A DNA stretch of 52,633 bases from positions 1 through 52,633 of the forward strand of contig JAXGMN010000073.1 in NCBI GenBank assembly GCA_040768665.1, given 5' to 3'. Below the pieces are notes generated by a model. That model did no database searches. It had not been told where the DNA came from and was given only the letters and a program-made list of their open reading frames with translations. The position numbers and the translations under genes are program-made. Source of the DNA: JABWBD01 sp040768665 (GTDB lineage: Bacteria > Planctomycetota > Planctomycetia > Pirellulales > Thermoguttaceae). Below are positions 41,683-49,569 of this stretch, one piece after another (within the stretch, counting starts at the first letter, position 1; every line of letters begins with the position of its first letter).

Positions 41683-42396
41683 TCACACGGCGGCCCCAGT
41701 TGGGTTGTCATGAAAACCCGACTGCAATTGCTCGCCGAAGTCGACCGATCGCTCCAAAGCCTCGCGGACACGGAGAAGATACTCGCGGCGAGGAATCTCG
41801 ACCGCGCCGAGCGCGGCGGTGTGCGGCGTGCGCTGCTGGATGTCCAGGAGTTGATAGCCACGGGCTTTCAAGTGATTCACAAGACACGCCAGAGCGACTT
41901 TCGAGGCGTCGCGAACCCGATAGAATTTCGATTCCGCGGCAAACAATCCGCCGATCGCCACACCATACGTCCCGCCCGCGAGAAGGCCATCATGCCACAC
42001 TTCGATGCTATGCGCGTGCCCCAGTTCGAACAATCGCGTGTAGGCCCGGATCATCGCCGGAAACAGCCAAGTAGCGCCGGCTCTGCCGTTTTCGGTGGCG
42101 CACCCCTGAATCACCCCCGCGAAATCCAGGTCACAGGTCACCGTGAACTTGCTGCTGCGACAGGTTCTGAGCAAACGCCGCGAGGCGTGGAAGTCATCCA
42201 GTTCAATAATGGCGCGGGGATCGGGCGACCACCAGGTCATCAGGCTGACGTCGCCGGTGAACGGCCATGGAAAGATCCCGTGCCGGTAAGCGTCCAAAAT
42301 CCATTCGGGCGAGAGTCGCCCCCCAATGGCCACCAACCCGTCCTCGTCGGCGGTTTCAGGGGGCGGGAAGTAGCGCGACGCGCCGTACGTGTTCAT
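41683..42396 (-). CDS. aat: Leucyl/phenylalanyl-tRNA--protein transferase
   Basis: 237 aa. The family core is intact: DGLVAIGGRLSPEWILDAYRHGIFPW, WWSPDPRAII, an AYTRLFELGHAHSIEVW segment, LLAGGTYGVAIGGLFAAESKFYRVRDASKVAL and LLDIQQRTPHTAALGAVEIPR. The usual FGESMFS box reads AAESKFY, keeping the Glu. It adds Leu or Phe to N-terminal Arg/Lys for N-degron (ClpS-ClpAP) turnover. ATG 42396 is chosen because the alignment begins there; the frame continues upstream through a repeat element, and the ribosome site is weak. Confidence 0.94.
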   Translation of the reverse strand: MNTYGASRYFPPPETADEDGLVAIGGRLSPEWILDAYRHGIFPWPFTGDVSLMTWWSPDPRAIIELDDFHASRRLLRTCRSSKFTVTCDLDFAGVIQGCATENGRAGATWLFPAMIRAYTRLFELGHAHSIEVWHDGLLAGGTYGVAIGGLFAAESKFYRVRDASKVALACLVNHLKARGYQLLDIQQRTPHTAALGAVEIPRREYLLRVREALERSVDFGEQLQSGFHDNPTGAAV

Positions 42397-42507
42397 CCGA
42401 CAATCCGGCCAGACTATGACGGTGAACGGGAAACGACGCTCTCTCGGCGTCGACCGCTCTATTGTACCGCATTCGAGCAGCCGCAAGCCCACGCCACCCG
42501 TCGGAGG

Positions 42508-42616
42508 CCACTGAAAAAGGGGACTGGCTCCGCTGGCGCGTCGTGGTTTGCAGCGCCGGGAAATGCAAGATGCTACGGAACCTGTCCCCATTTTGGGACA
42601 GGCACCTCGTTCCTGG
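42508..42616 (-). repeat. Composite palindromic repeat (type-4 left arm joined to type-2 sequence)
   Basis: CACTGAAAAAGGGGACTGGC begins a minus-strand type-4-like element, and GGAACCTGTCCCC closes it. A second GGGACAGGCACCTCG (type-2 core) follows at once. It looks like two decayed elements in head-to-head contact, between csrA and aat. Confidence 0.65.
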
Positions 42617-42629
42617 CGCGGCGGCATCG

Positions 42630-42809
42630 TCACGCGGCGACGATGGCATTTCTGTCCTGCGGACTGTCCAACTCCGCTCGCCGAACCACCACCTCTTTCG
42701 GCGCATCGATACCAAGCTGAACCTGGGAGCCGCGGATCTTGAGAACGGTAACCCGAATCCCGCCCTCAATGACGATTGCTTCGTTGGCTTTTCTGGTGAG
42801 CACGAGCAT
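42630..42809 (-). CDS. csrA: Carbon storage regulator CsrA (second, short paralogue)
   Basis: 59 aa, the compact CsrA length, without the tail seen in the copy at 28510. The core is intact (MLVLTRKANEAIVIEGGIRV, VQLGIDAPKEVVVRRAEL). The two copies differ at many positions and are ancient paralogues rather than recent duplicates. ATG 42809 has GGAGG at about 6 nt. It lies 26 nt after a 49-aa ORF on the same strand. It is not next to flagellar genes, so its targets are probably different. Confidence 0.93.
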   Translation of the reverse strand: MLVLTRKANEAIVIEGGIRVTVLKIRGSQVQLGIDAPKEVVVRRAELDSPQDRNAIVAA

Positions 42810-42835
42810 TGCTATCCTCCCTGACGAGATGCCCC

Positions 42836-42985
42836 TCAAGTGGTAACGGGCGATTCCACGAGCGTGATCCTCGCATTGGGAAATCGGATCTGATAGTGAT
42901 CCAGGAGTTCAGCGAGAATCTCCCCGATCGGGTGAGGGCTCTCTGAGTTGTCGCCTTCCTCGAACGCGAAAAAGCGGTTGTCCAT
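42836..42985 (-). CDS. Small protein of unknown function upstream of csrA
   Basis: 49 aa: MDNRFFAFEEGDNSESPHPI, then a GEILAELLDHYQIRFPNARI helix-strand region and ITLVESPVTT. The ATG 42985 follows GGGAG at 8 nt, so a short translated gene is credible. It is acidic, with no Cys or membrane segment. The longer in-frame start at 43042 lies inside a palindromic repeat and is rejected. Co-transcription with csrA 26 nt downstream suggests a partner or antagonist of CsrA, but nothing in the sequence proves this. Confidence 0.65.
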   Translation of the reverse strand: MDNRFFAFEEGDNSESPHPIGEILAELLDHYQIRFPNARITLVESPVTT

Positions 42986-43000
42986 AGTCGAGTCTCCCTG

Positions 43001-43101
43001 AGAGCCTGCCCCAAAACCTCCCGAGAAGAAGGGGACAGGCACATTTTGCTCCGAAGACTCCGCAAAATGAGCCAGTCCCCGACGGTTTTGGGACAGGCTT
43101 T
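43001..43101 (+). repeat. Type-3 palindromic repeat, copy 2
   Basis: 101 bp with arms AGAGCCTGCCCCAAAACC and GGTTTTGGGACAGGCTTT, inner arms GCACATTTTGC / GCAAAATGAGC, and the core GGGGACAGG / CCAGTCCCC. Nearly identical to the copy at 37663. It abuts the ribosome site of the 49-aa gene. Confidence 0.9.
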
Positions 43102-43272
43102 GAGAACGCCGTTCATTGTACTGCCATGTGTACGGATGTCAACAACGAAGCGTTCGTACACATTTTTGAAATTTGGGCGGTTTGGGGCGTCTGTAATGGC
43201 GATCTTGCCGAGATGAAAGGGATTGCCTGTGCCGGACCGATCTGATTCCCATCAAGGAGCCGCCTCGAACCT

Positions 43273-43521
43273 ATGCAGCCTGACGCGACATTTCAGACCA
43301 TTTCGGCGGTGTTTGCCGAACTCGGTGCGGATCGACCGGAAGAAATCAGCCGCACACTCCTTCTGCGGGATGGCTATTTCCTCGGCCATCGATTCCGCTG
43401 CGATAAGCTGCAAGCCGTTTTGTTGCCGGACAGCGAGGAAGTCGAATTCTTCGACGAGGACGGCGAACTGCTGCAGTCGGTCCGCGTGCAGCGGCCGGCG
43501 GAGATGAGAAAGGCCGCATGA
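43273..43521 (+). CDS. Small acidic protein of unknown function (82 aa)
   Basis: 82 aa: helical N-terminus (FQTISAVFAELGADRPEEI), then a beta-rich part (TLLLRDGYFLGHRFRCDKLQAVLLPDSEEVEFFDEDGEL-like), ending PAEMRKAA. It resembles small planctomycete hypothetical proteins of about 80 aa with a DGYFLG-type turn. The ribosome site AAGGAG is 14 nt from the ATG, longer than usual. The following 43508-43692 has open frames in two other phases (separate entry). Confidence 0.7.
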   Translation: MQPDATFQTISAVFAELGADRPEEISRTLLLRDGYFLGHRFRCDKLQAVLLPDSEEVEFFDEDGELLQSVRVQRPAEMRKAA

Positions 43522-43696
43522 GCGGGCCGGCAGGCTGGCTGCTGAAGGGCTTTCCCGAGCGGATGTGGTCGCCCTGCGCAACGATGCGATCGTGGTTCCA
43601 CTGGCCGGCCTTAAACGCCTTCCGGGCGCCGGGATTGTCCGAGAATCGGGGCACAAGACCCTCGTCGTGCCTCCTCAAGAAGCGTCTGTCGTATGA
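43508..43696 (+). other. Possible hidden or decayed frame between the 82-aa gene and the LOG gene
   Basis: In the +1 phase relative to the 82-aa gene the frame is open from 43508 to TGA 43694-43696 and reads like protein: ERAGRLAAEGLSRADVVALR, then NDAIVVPLAGLKRLPGAG and HKTLVVPPQEASVV. Its stop overlaps the LOG start in an ATGA. No ATG or GTG begins it early. It may be a frameshifted extension of the 82-aa gene or a remnant. A competing ATG frame from 43518 is Trp-rich and less protein-like. Confidence 0.3.
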
Positions 43697-44274
43697 AGTC
43701 GATTTGTGTATTCTTGGGTTCGAGTCCCGGTCGGCGGCCTGAGTATCATGAGGCGGCCGTGCGGCTCGGGGAGGAACTTGTCCGACGGAGATTGCGACTG
43801 GTCTACGGCGGAGGGAGCATCGGCCTGATGACCGTCATTGCCGACACGGTGCTCGCCGCCGGCGGCGAAGTGATCGGCGTGATTCCCCAGGCTCTCGTCG
43901 ATCGGGAAGTGGCCCATAGGGGGCTGGCTGACCTGCGGATCGTCGGTTCGATGCACGAACGGAAGGCGCTGATGGCCGACCTTGCCGATGGGTTCGTCGC
44001 CCTACCCGGCGGCATAGGAACGCTGGAGGAATTCTGCGAGATCCTCACCTGGGCCCAACTCGGGCTGCATCAGAAACCGTGCGGCTTGCTGGACGTGGCC
44101 GACTATTACCGGGATCTGAAACGATTTCTCGATCACATGGTTGCGGAGCGCTTTCTGAGGCCGCAACACCGGCACGTTCTTTTCGTGGCCGACCAGCCGG
44201 GCGAACTGCTGGACCGGTTCGAAGAGTACCGGCCGGTTCCGTTGCCCAAGTGGATTGATCGCGAGGAGGTTTGA
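43693..44274 (+). CDS. LOG family protein (cytokinin riboside 5'-monophosphate phosphoribohydrolase-like)
   Basis: 193 aa. The nucleotide-binding GGGSIGLM (40-47) and the catalytic motif PGGIGTLEE (105-113) with upstream MHERK (87-91) are intact, as in LOG family proteins that release bases from nucleoside 5'-monophosphates. Length is normal. The ATG at 43693 overlaps a TGA of another frame (ATGA). It is convergent with the dihaem propeller gene, 22 nt away. Confidence 0.93.
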   Translation: MKSICVFLGSSPGRRPEYHEAAVRLGEELVRRRLRLVYGGGSIGLMTVIADTVLAAGGEVIGVIPQALVDREVAHRGLADLRIVGSMHERKALMADLADGFVALPGGIGTLEEFCEILTWAQLGLHQKPCGLLDVADYYRDLKRFLDHMVAERFLRPQHRHVLFVADQPGELLDRFEEYRPVPLPKWIDREEV

Positions 44275-44296
44275 TTGGCTCGGGATGGTTGCGGGA

Positions 44297-47215
44297 CTAC
44301 CTGGCGGCGAAGGGCGCAGGCAGCTCGATGGTGACGTCGCGGCGCGTCGTTCCGCCGTCGGGCGGGCGGCGATTGAAAAAGGTGTCGTAGTAGGGGGCGT
44401 TGGCGTCGACCCACGTGACCAGGCTGATCCACTCCGCCTCGTCGAGCGCGGCTTCCTTCTTGTGCAATTCGTCGTCGGTCAGGACGCGAATCAGCGGGCT
44501 CTTGTGCGAACCGAACTCTTTGGGCTGGGTTACCTCCGCTCCGCTGAACCGGTTCGATACGGATACCAATGGCTTGCCTTTCTTGCCGTCGCGTTGATAG
44601 TCGCCAAACAGCGTGCGGAACGACTGGTAGAGTCCGTCGTCCGCGCGGGTTGAGGAAAGATCGAGACCGCCGTCGAGCTTTTCGGGGCCGTGACAGCGGA
44701 CGCAGTGGCGATCCAGAATTGGCTGCACGAGCCACTCGTAGCCAAGCAGCTTCGTGGCGCCCCAGGGAGGTGGCGCGGGGACCGCGGGCTCAGAGGCCAG
44801 GGCGATTGCCGGCCGCCAGTCGGCCGCCGGAGTCTTGAGCCGCGTCTCGTGGCAGCCGAGGCAACCGCGGTTTTCGCCCGGCTGGAACGTGACATGGCTC
44901 CGCATCCGGCGAATCTCCCTATGGTTTTCGTCGAGGGCCTGGAAATAGACGGCGGTGTCGACCGGGACCTTGAAGTGAGCGGAGCCGTCTTCGGCTACCG
45001 GCACTGTGCCGATGACGCGAACCGGCGCCCATGCCTCGAAACCCATTTTCCGCTCCCAGGCGTTGCCGGGGATCCATCGCATTGCCCCGATTTTGTCGTC
45101 CAACGGCCAGCCTACGCGCTGAGAGATGCGAACGTACTTCACCGTTGAGCGGGGAATTCCTTCCAGGCCGTGGTAGACGTCATTCACGTAGCAGGTGGCG
45201 TACTGCTCGGCGGGGTCGCGCGTCTCGGGCAGCACCGACGGACGGGGCCGCGTCTTGAGAGGCATCGGAAAAGCACACGACAGCACGGGATCACGGTGGA
45301 TCAGTTCCTTGTTGCCCCATGCGTCGATTACGTAGAGGGCGAAGCCGTTGGTATTTCTGCCGCCTTTCGTATCGGATGCCGGCCGAGCGTAGGAGTAGGA
45401 GACGAGGAAGCACTTGTCGGACAGCGCCCATGGCGTCTGGTAGAGCCCGCCCTGATCCCCCACGCCTCCTTCCGGCACCGGAGCGCCCGCCATTCCGCCT
45501 TCCTGGGGCGAGACGCCCGGCGTGACCATGCGGATCGCCTTCTCTTCGTTGATTCCCACCTTTGGGTCCACGACTACGACGGGTCCGTACGCCAGGGTGT
45601 GGGGCCCGGCGGCGATCGAGACGAGTTTCGAACCGCCGGGCACGCTGCGGGTATCGCGGAGGCTGCAGGGCCATTTCAAGTGTTGGTTGAACACGGCGTC
45701 GGCCATCGTGCCATCGGGCCGCATCGTCCAGATCGCGTGGACTTCGAAGAAGTGCCGCTCCTGGTATTCCCAGCGGGTATAGGCGATCAGGCCGTTATCG
45801 AGGCTGTGGGGGTAACGGTCGATGTCCTTGTTGTCGTTCAGCCGGCGGAGGCGGGATCCGTCGGGTCTGACCGAGTAAAGATTCACGACCGTGTGGTCCG
45901 CGCCGAAGTTGCCGCATTCCGACGAGCGGCCGGACCGGTCCGAGGCGAAGACGATGTCGCCGTTGGCGGAGTAAGTCGGCTCCAGATCACTCCAGTACGG
46001 GTGATCCGTGATCTGCCGAAGGCCGCCGCCATCGAGGCGGATTTCATACAAGTGCGTCGGCTCCTGGTCGCGGCGGAGCAAGAAGCTGTCGTTGCCGCGG
46101 ACGGCGTCGTATTTCGGCGGCCAGTTCGGCTGGCGGGTGTAGCCGAAAACCACGCGGTCGGCGTCCCACCAAAGATCGATCCCGTGGACGTGCCCGGGGC
46201 CGAGCTGCCCGTCGATGACCCGGCGAATGGAACCGCCGGGAGCAACCCCCGACTGCACATAGATATCGCCGCCGGGTTTGTGCACCCACGGATACTGCGA
46301 CCCGGTGATGTTGCGATGCGAATGCACCGGGTATCGCTTGACGAAGACGACCGCTCCGAAGTCGATGGCCGGATTGGCCAGTACGACGGGGCGAGCGGCG
46401 CGGCGGGCATCGAGCCAGCGACGGCGCATCGCGGTCAGGTCCGGCGCCGGTTCGCGGGCAAGGCGCTGAAGCTCGTCGCGGATCGACTCGAGGGCCGCGA
46501 GCCGGCCGGCGATCATCTTCCGTGTTTCCGCCGAGGCGGCCGGCAGCGATTCCTCGGCCGCGCCGGAGGTTCGCTTCAGGATCGCCGAAGCGGAGGAAGC
46601 GATTTGCTCGGGCGAGTAGTGGATATTCCAGAGGATGGCATATCGTGCGTAATCGCCTTCCAGGTGCACATCCGGCGGAAGCGACGCCCAACGGGTGTAC
46701 CAGGCCGGCGGATCGGGGCGGGGCCATCGGATTTCCTGGCCGTTGTTATCCATTCCGATTCGCGTCGCAATCGCCCACTCGGCCAGGGCGCGGACGAACG
46801 CGTCGTCGTGGTCGAGCAACTCCGCCGCCAGGGCAGCATGGGCGTCGGTAAATCGCTCGTGCACGGCAATCCGCCACAGGAGTTCCGCGGTGACGGCCGG
46901 ATCGAGGCCGGAATGGTCCAGGAGCCACCGGAGCGCCGGCAGGGAGGCGCCCTGCTTGTCGGAAAGAGCGGCCGCCAGGGCGTCGAGTTCCTTGGGGCAC
47001 TCCGAAGATGACAGCGAGTTCGAGACCCGGGCGGCAATCGTATCCATCGCATCACGGGCAAGTGCCGCTCGGTAGAACGTCGCCCTTTCGTCCGGCGCCG
47101 GCTTTGCGCCGAGCGACCGTCCGCCCAATGCCGTAAACAACATGAGCAGGAACGCAAGTTGGAGACTCGCGGCCCGGCAGTGATTTTCGCGCCCGGCACT
47201 GTGCCGCATCGCCAT
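44297..47215 (-). CDS. Secreted dihaem-motif beta-propeller protein (hydrazine synthase alpha-like family)
   Basis: 972 aa. Signal peptide (LQLAFLLMLFTALGGRSLGA) after a short basic start. A helical N-terminal region (to about 330) is followed by PD40/WD40-like propeller blades (LYEIRLDGGGLRQITDHPYWSDLEP-type, FASDRSGRSSECGNFG, LYSVRPDGSRLRRLND), then two CxxCH sites: CLGCH (about 785-789) and CVRCH (about 838-842). The architecture, a propeller plus CxxCH haem sites near the C-terminus, matches proteins related to the alpha subunit of hydrazine synthase that are widespread in non-anammox planctomycetes. No other anammox gene is present, so a hydrazine role should not be assumed. ATG 47215 has GGAG at 8 nt. 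Confidence 0.85.
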   Translation of the reverse strand: MAMRHSAGRENHCRAASLQLAFLLMLFTALGGRSLGAKPAPDERATFYRAALARDAMDTIAARVSNSLSSSECPKELDALAAALSDKQGASLPALRWLLDHSGLDPAVTAELLWRIAVHERFTDAHAALAAELLDHDDAFVRALAEWAIATRIGMDNNGQEIRWPRPDPPAWYTRWASLPPDVHLEGDYARYAILWNIHYSPEQIASSASAILKRTSGAAEESLPAASAETRKMIAGRLAALESIRDELQRLAREPAPDLTAMRRRWLDARRAARPVVLANPAIDFGAVVFVKRYPVHSHRNITGSQYPWVHKPGGDIYVQSGVAPGGSIRRVIDGQLGPGHVHGIDLWWDADRVVFGYTRQPNWPPKYDAVRGNDSFLLRRDQEPTHLYEIRLDGGGLRQITDHPYWSDLEPTYSANGDIVFASDRSGRSSECGNFGADHTVVNLYSVRPDGSRLRRLNDNKDIDRYPHSLDNGLIAYTRWEYQERHFFEVHAIWTMRPDGTMADAVFNQHLKWPCSLRDTRSVPGGSKLVSIAAGPHTLAYGPVVVVDPKVGINEEKAIRMVTPGVSPQEGGMAGAPVPEGGVGDQGGLYQTPWALSDKCFLVSYSYARPASDTKGGRNTNGFALYVIDAWGNKELIHRDPVLSCAFPMPLKTRPRPSVLPETRDPAEQYATCYVNDVYHGLEGIPRSTVKYVRISQRVGWPLDDKIGAMRWIPGNAWERKMGFEAWAPVRVIGTVPVAEDGSAHFKVPVDTAVYFQALDENHREIRRMRSHVTFQPGENRGCLGCHETRLKTPAADWRPAIALASEPAVPAPPPWGATKLLGYEWLVQPILDRHCVRCHGPEKLDGGLDLSSTRADDGLYQSFRTLFGDYQRDGKKGKPLVSVSNRFSGAEVTQPKEFGSHKSPLIRVLTDDELHKKEAALDEAEWISLVTWVDANAPYYDTFFNRRPPDGGTTRRDVTIELPAPFAAR

Positions 47216-47220
47216 CGCCT

Positions 47221-47276
47221 TTTCTCCGTATCTTGCAAATGTCTGGCTCGGAGCCAGCCCCCTTTTGTCGGGGGTT
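47221..47276 (+). repeat. Type-2 half-repeat, decayed
   Basis: TCTCCGTATCTTGCAAATG and GCTCGGAGCCAGCCCCCTT match the right half of the element at 34344-34445. The left half is missing. It lies in the promoter region of the dihaem protein. Confidence 0.7.
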
Positions 47277-47351
47277 TTTCGACTCCGCCCTGTGAACTTG
47301 TTCGCGGCCGAGTTTACCGCGGATGCTTCGCCCCGCTCAACCCGCACTTCC

Positions 47352-48428
47352 TCAGAGCGACACGGGCTGGCCGGTGTGGATGCTTTCGTAGCAGGCGTTC
47401 ATCGCTTCGATCGTTCGGCGGTGCCAGCGGAGATTGATCTTGGGGGTTCGGCCGTTGCGGATGCAGTCGACGAATTCGTCGACCAGTCCGATCCATTCGT
47501 CGAAATAGGTGTATTGCACGGTGTACCGATCCCTGGGCGCGCCGTTGTGGTAGACGTTCGGCCCGAAACAGTCGGCCAGCAGACTGCCGCGGCTGCCGTG
47601 GATCAACAGATTCACTTCCATCCGTTTTGGAAAGACCTCCCAGCCCGGCCCGGGCTCGGCGAGCCGCTCTTCAAGGCGCGACCACGACGGGTCGAGGAGG
47701 AACGTCGTTGCATCGGTCATCCTGCCGTTGACCAGCAGCATGTCTTCCACCTCGAGATCGGTGCGGAGGTTGGGGGCGGGCTCCGCGTAGATGCATTCGA
47801 AGTCGGCGCCGGTCAGCCATCGCAATAGATCGAAGATATGCGGATGGTCGCAAAGAGCTCCGCCTCGGAAACGGGCGTCGCCCGGGCGCAGGGCGACGCG
47901 TTTTCCATAGCTTTCCTCCGGCACTCCCTGCCAGGGAAACGCCCAGACGGGAGAAAGGGTGATGTTCGTCGCCCCGACGGAGAGGATTTCTCCGATTGCG
48001 CCTTCCGCGACGAGCCGCTGGATGCGGTGAACCACCGGGTTGTAGTGCAGCTCCAGCTCGATCTGGCAGACCAGGCCGGCCCGTTCGACCATCTCGATCA
48101 TCTCGTCGTATTCGCTCAGGTCGAACGTGGGGATCTTCATCGAGAGGATGTGGACGCCCCGCTCGACACACGCTCGGACCTGCTCGAGGTGCAGGTGATT
48201 CGCCGAGGCGAGGACCACGGCCTCGATTTCCGGGTGCCGATCGAACATCTCCTGCGGATCCGAATAGCAGGGCACGCCGGCAACCGACCGTTCAAACCGC
48301 CGGTGGACTGCCGAGTTTTCGGCCGAACAGGCGATCCAGTCCAGCGCCGGAGAGTCGCGGAGCGTCTGATAGTACTTGCGCGTATGGCCGTGCGTCAGCG
48401 AGAGCATGGCAATCTTCACCGGTTTCAT
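47352..48428 (-). CDS. Gfo/Idh/MocA family oxidoreductase (cytosolic)
   Basis: 358 aa, no signal. It begins KIAMLSLTHGH (a modified Rossmann GxGxxG), with ASANHLHLEQ and LSMKIPTFDLSEYDEM where the usual EKP motif is replaced by MKIP, keeping the Lys. The later GGALCDHPHIFDLLRW supplies the typical His-rich catalytic segment. It probably oxidises or reduces a sugar derivative. The ATG 48428 has AAAGGAG and begins one base after the stop of the preceding gene, so the two are translated together. Confidence 0.92.
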   Translation of the reverse strand: MKPVKIAMLSLTHGHTRKYYQTLRDSPALDWIACSAENSAVHRRFERSVAGVPCYSDPQEMFDRHPEIEAVVLASANHLHLEQVRACVERGVHILSMKIPTFDLSEYDEMIEMVERAGLVCQIELELHYNPVVHRIQRLVAEGAIGEILSVGATNITLSPVWAFPWQGVPEESYGKRVALRPGDARFRGGALCDHPHIFDLLRWLTGADFECIYAEPAPNLRTDLEVEDMLLVNGRMTDATTFLLDPSWSRLEERLAEPGPGWEVFPKRMEVNLLIHGSRGSLLADCFGPNVYHNGAPRDRYTVQYTYFDEWIGLVDEFVDCIRNGRTPKINLRWHRRTIEAMNACYESIHTGQPVSL

Positions 48429-48429
48429 T

Positions 48430-49224
48430 TCACGCTCCTTTCACGGCCAGCCGCTGCCGTAGATGATCCGATGTCGAGGCGAGGTCTACGAGACTCCGCA
48501 ACCGCTCGTGCTGCCGCCGCCACTCGTCGGCCAGGTTGGGGGCAGCCAGGACTCGGAAGGCCGCTCGCACCAGCGGCACCTGCTCCGGCGACAGGCCGAA
48601 CAGTTCGGCATCGCTATCGGTGTAGGTTTCCGTGCGGCCTTGGGAAATAAGATAGACGGAGCTCTGCGGGACCTGGGTGTCGACTACCCGATCGCAGGCG
48701 ACGCCCCGTCCGGCGATCAATTCGTGGCGGTCGACGGGCTCGCTGCCGGCGGGCAGGGTGCCGGAGATCTCGATGCTCGAGAGCACGTCGGCCTCCAACC
48801 GGCAGACGACGTTGGCGCATCCGCCTCGGCCGAAACTGGCAAACAGCCCGGTGATTTGCTTCCCGGAGAGCCACTCGCAGAGGTCGAGCATTCGGTAGAG
48901 GCAGCGCGGGAGCGCTTGTTCACGGCCATCGGTGAATCTTGCCAGGCGGCACATCACCAGCGGTGCAACGGTTTGCTCGTCGACAAGCCGCTTCAACTCG
49001 ACAAACCGCCGCTCGGCTCGCCAGGTCAACAGCGGGACGGCCCGGCCGTCTGGCTCGGCGGCGTGATACGTGTCGCCGGGCAGGAGCAGCATTTCCTCCC
49101 GGGCGTCGACGGTTGGGTTGTGAGCCGACATCAGCCGCCAGGTTCCCTTAGGTCTGACGCCATACTTTTTCAACAGCTCCCGAAGAGCTTCCGACATTTC
49201 CTCGTCGATTTGCAATGCGGTCAT
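48430..49224 (-). CDS. Oxidoreductase-associated protein of unknown function (264 aa)
   Basis: 264 aa. The helical N-terminus is followed by LLTWRAERRFVELKRLVDEQ, then a region ending FASFGRGGCANVVCRLEADV and EISGTLPAGSEPVDRHELIAGRGVACDRVVDTQ. The second half resembles the alpha/beta C-terminal domain of Gfo/Idh/MocA proteins without a Rossmann part, so it may be a regulatory or substrate-binding partner of the enzyme encoded next. The C-terminus has a basic helix (WRRQHERLRSLV). ATG 49224 has AGGTG at 8 nt. It is coupled to the downstream oxidoreductase. Confidence 0.75.
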   Translation of the reverse strand: MTALQIDEEMSEALRELLKKYGVRPKGTWRLMSAHNPTVDAREEMLLLPGDTYHAAEPDGRAVPLLTWRAERRFVELKRLVDEQTVAPLVMCRLARFTDGREQALPRCLYRMLDLCEWLSGKQITGLFASFGRGGCANVVCRLEADVLSSIEISGTLPAGSEPVDRHELIAGRGVACDRVVDTQVPQSSVYLISQGRTETYTDSDAELFGLSPEQVPLVRAAFRVLAAPNLADEWRRQHERLRSLVDLASTSDHLRQRLAVKGA

Positions 49225-49319
49225 CGATGCGACACCTGTGTGATAGGAACTTCACGCGCGGCGTTCCCGGAAGTCTGCCTTCGTGGCAGCTTGGACTGGT
49301 CCGGGCTCGTCGAGACGAT

Positions 49320-49530
49320 TACAAATGCCACCACCGACCCCGCGTCGGTGGGGCGATGTTTGGCAACTACAAAAGGCGATCCTGTAGGCCGTTTTGTGAT
49401 TTGCTTCCGCCGCTCGGCCTGTAGGGCCGAGCGGCGGAAGCGAAATCACTAAAACGAGGTCTTGCCGTTTGTAGTTGCCTAAGCATCGCCCCACCGGGAT
49501 AAACCGCGGTGGTGGCGTTTACAGTTTGAG
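49320..49530. repeat. Long near-perfect inverted repeat (about 92-bp arms)
   Basis: The left arm starting GCCACCACCG (49326) and ending CGCTCGGCC (about 49418), and the right arm GGGCCGAGCGGCGGAAGC (from 49424) to CGGTGGTGGC (about 49516), pair over almost their whole length around a TGTA loop. Mismatches and small indels concentrate near 49340, 49370 and 49385. No ORF is carried. It fits a MITE or a very long intergenic hairpin between two minus-strand genes. Confidence 0.85.
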
Positions 49531-49569
49531 ACGGTTACTATGGGGACATAAATAACGCAGGCTGGAGAT

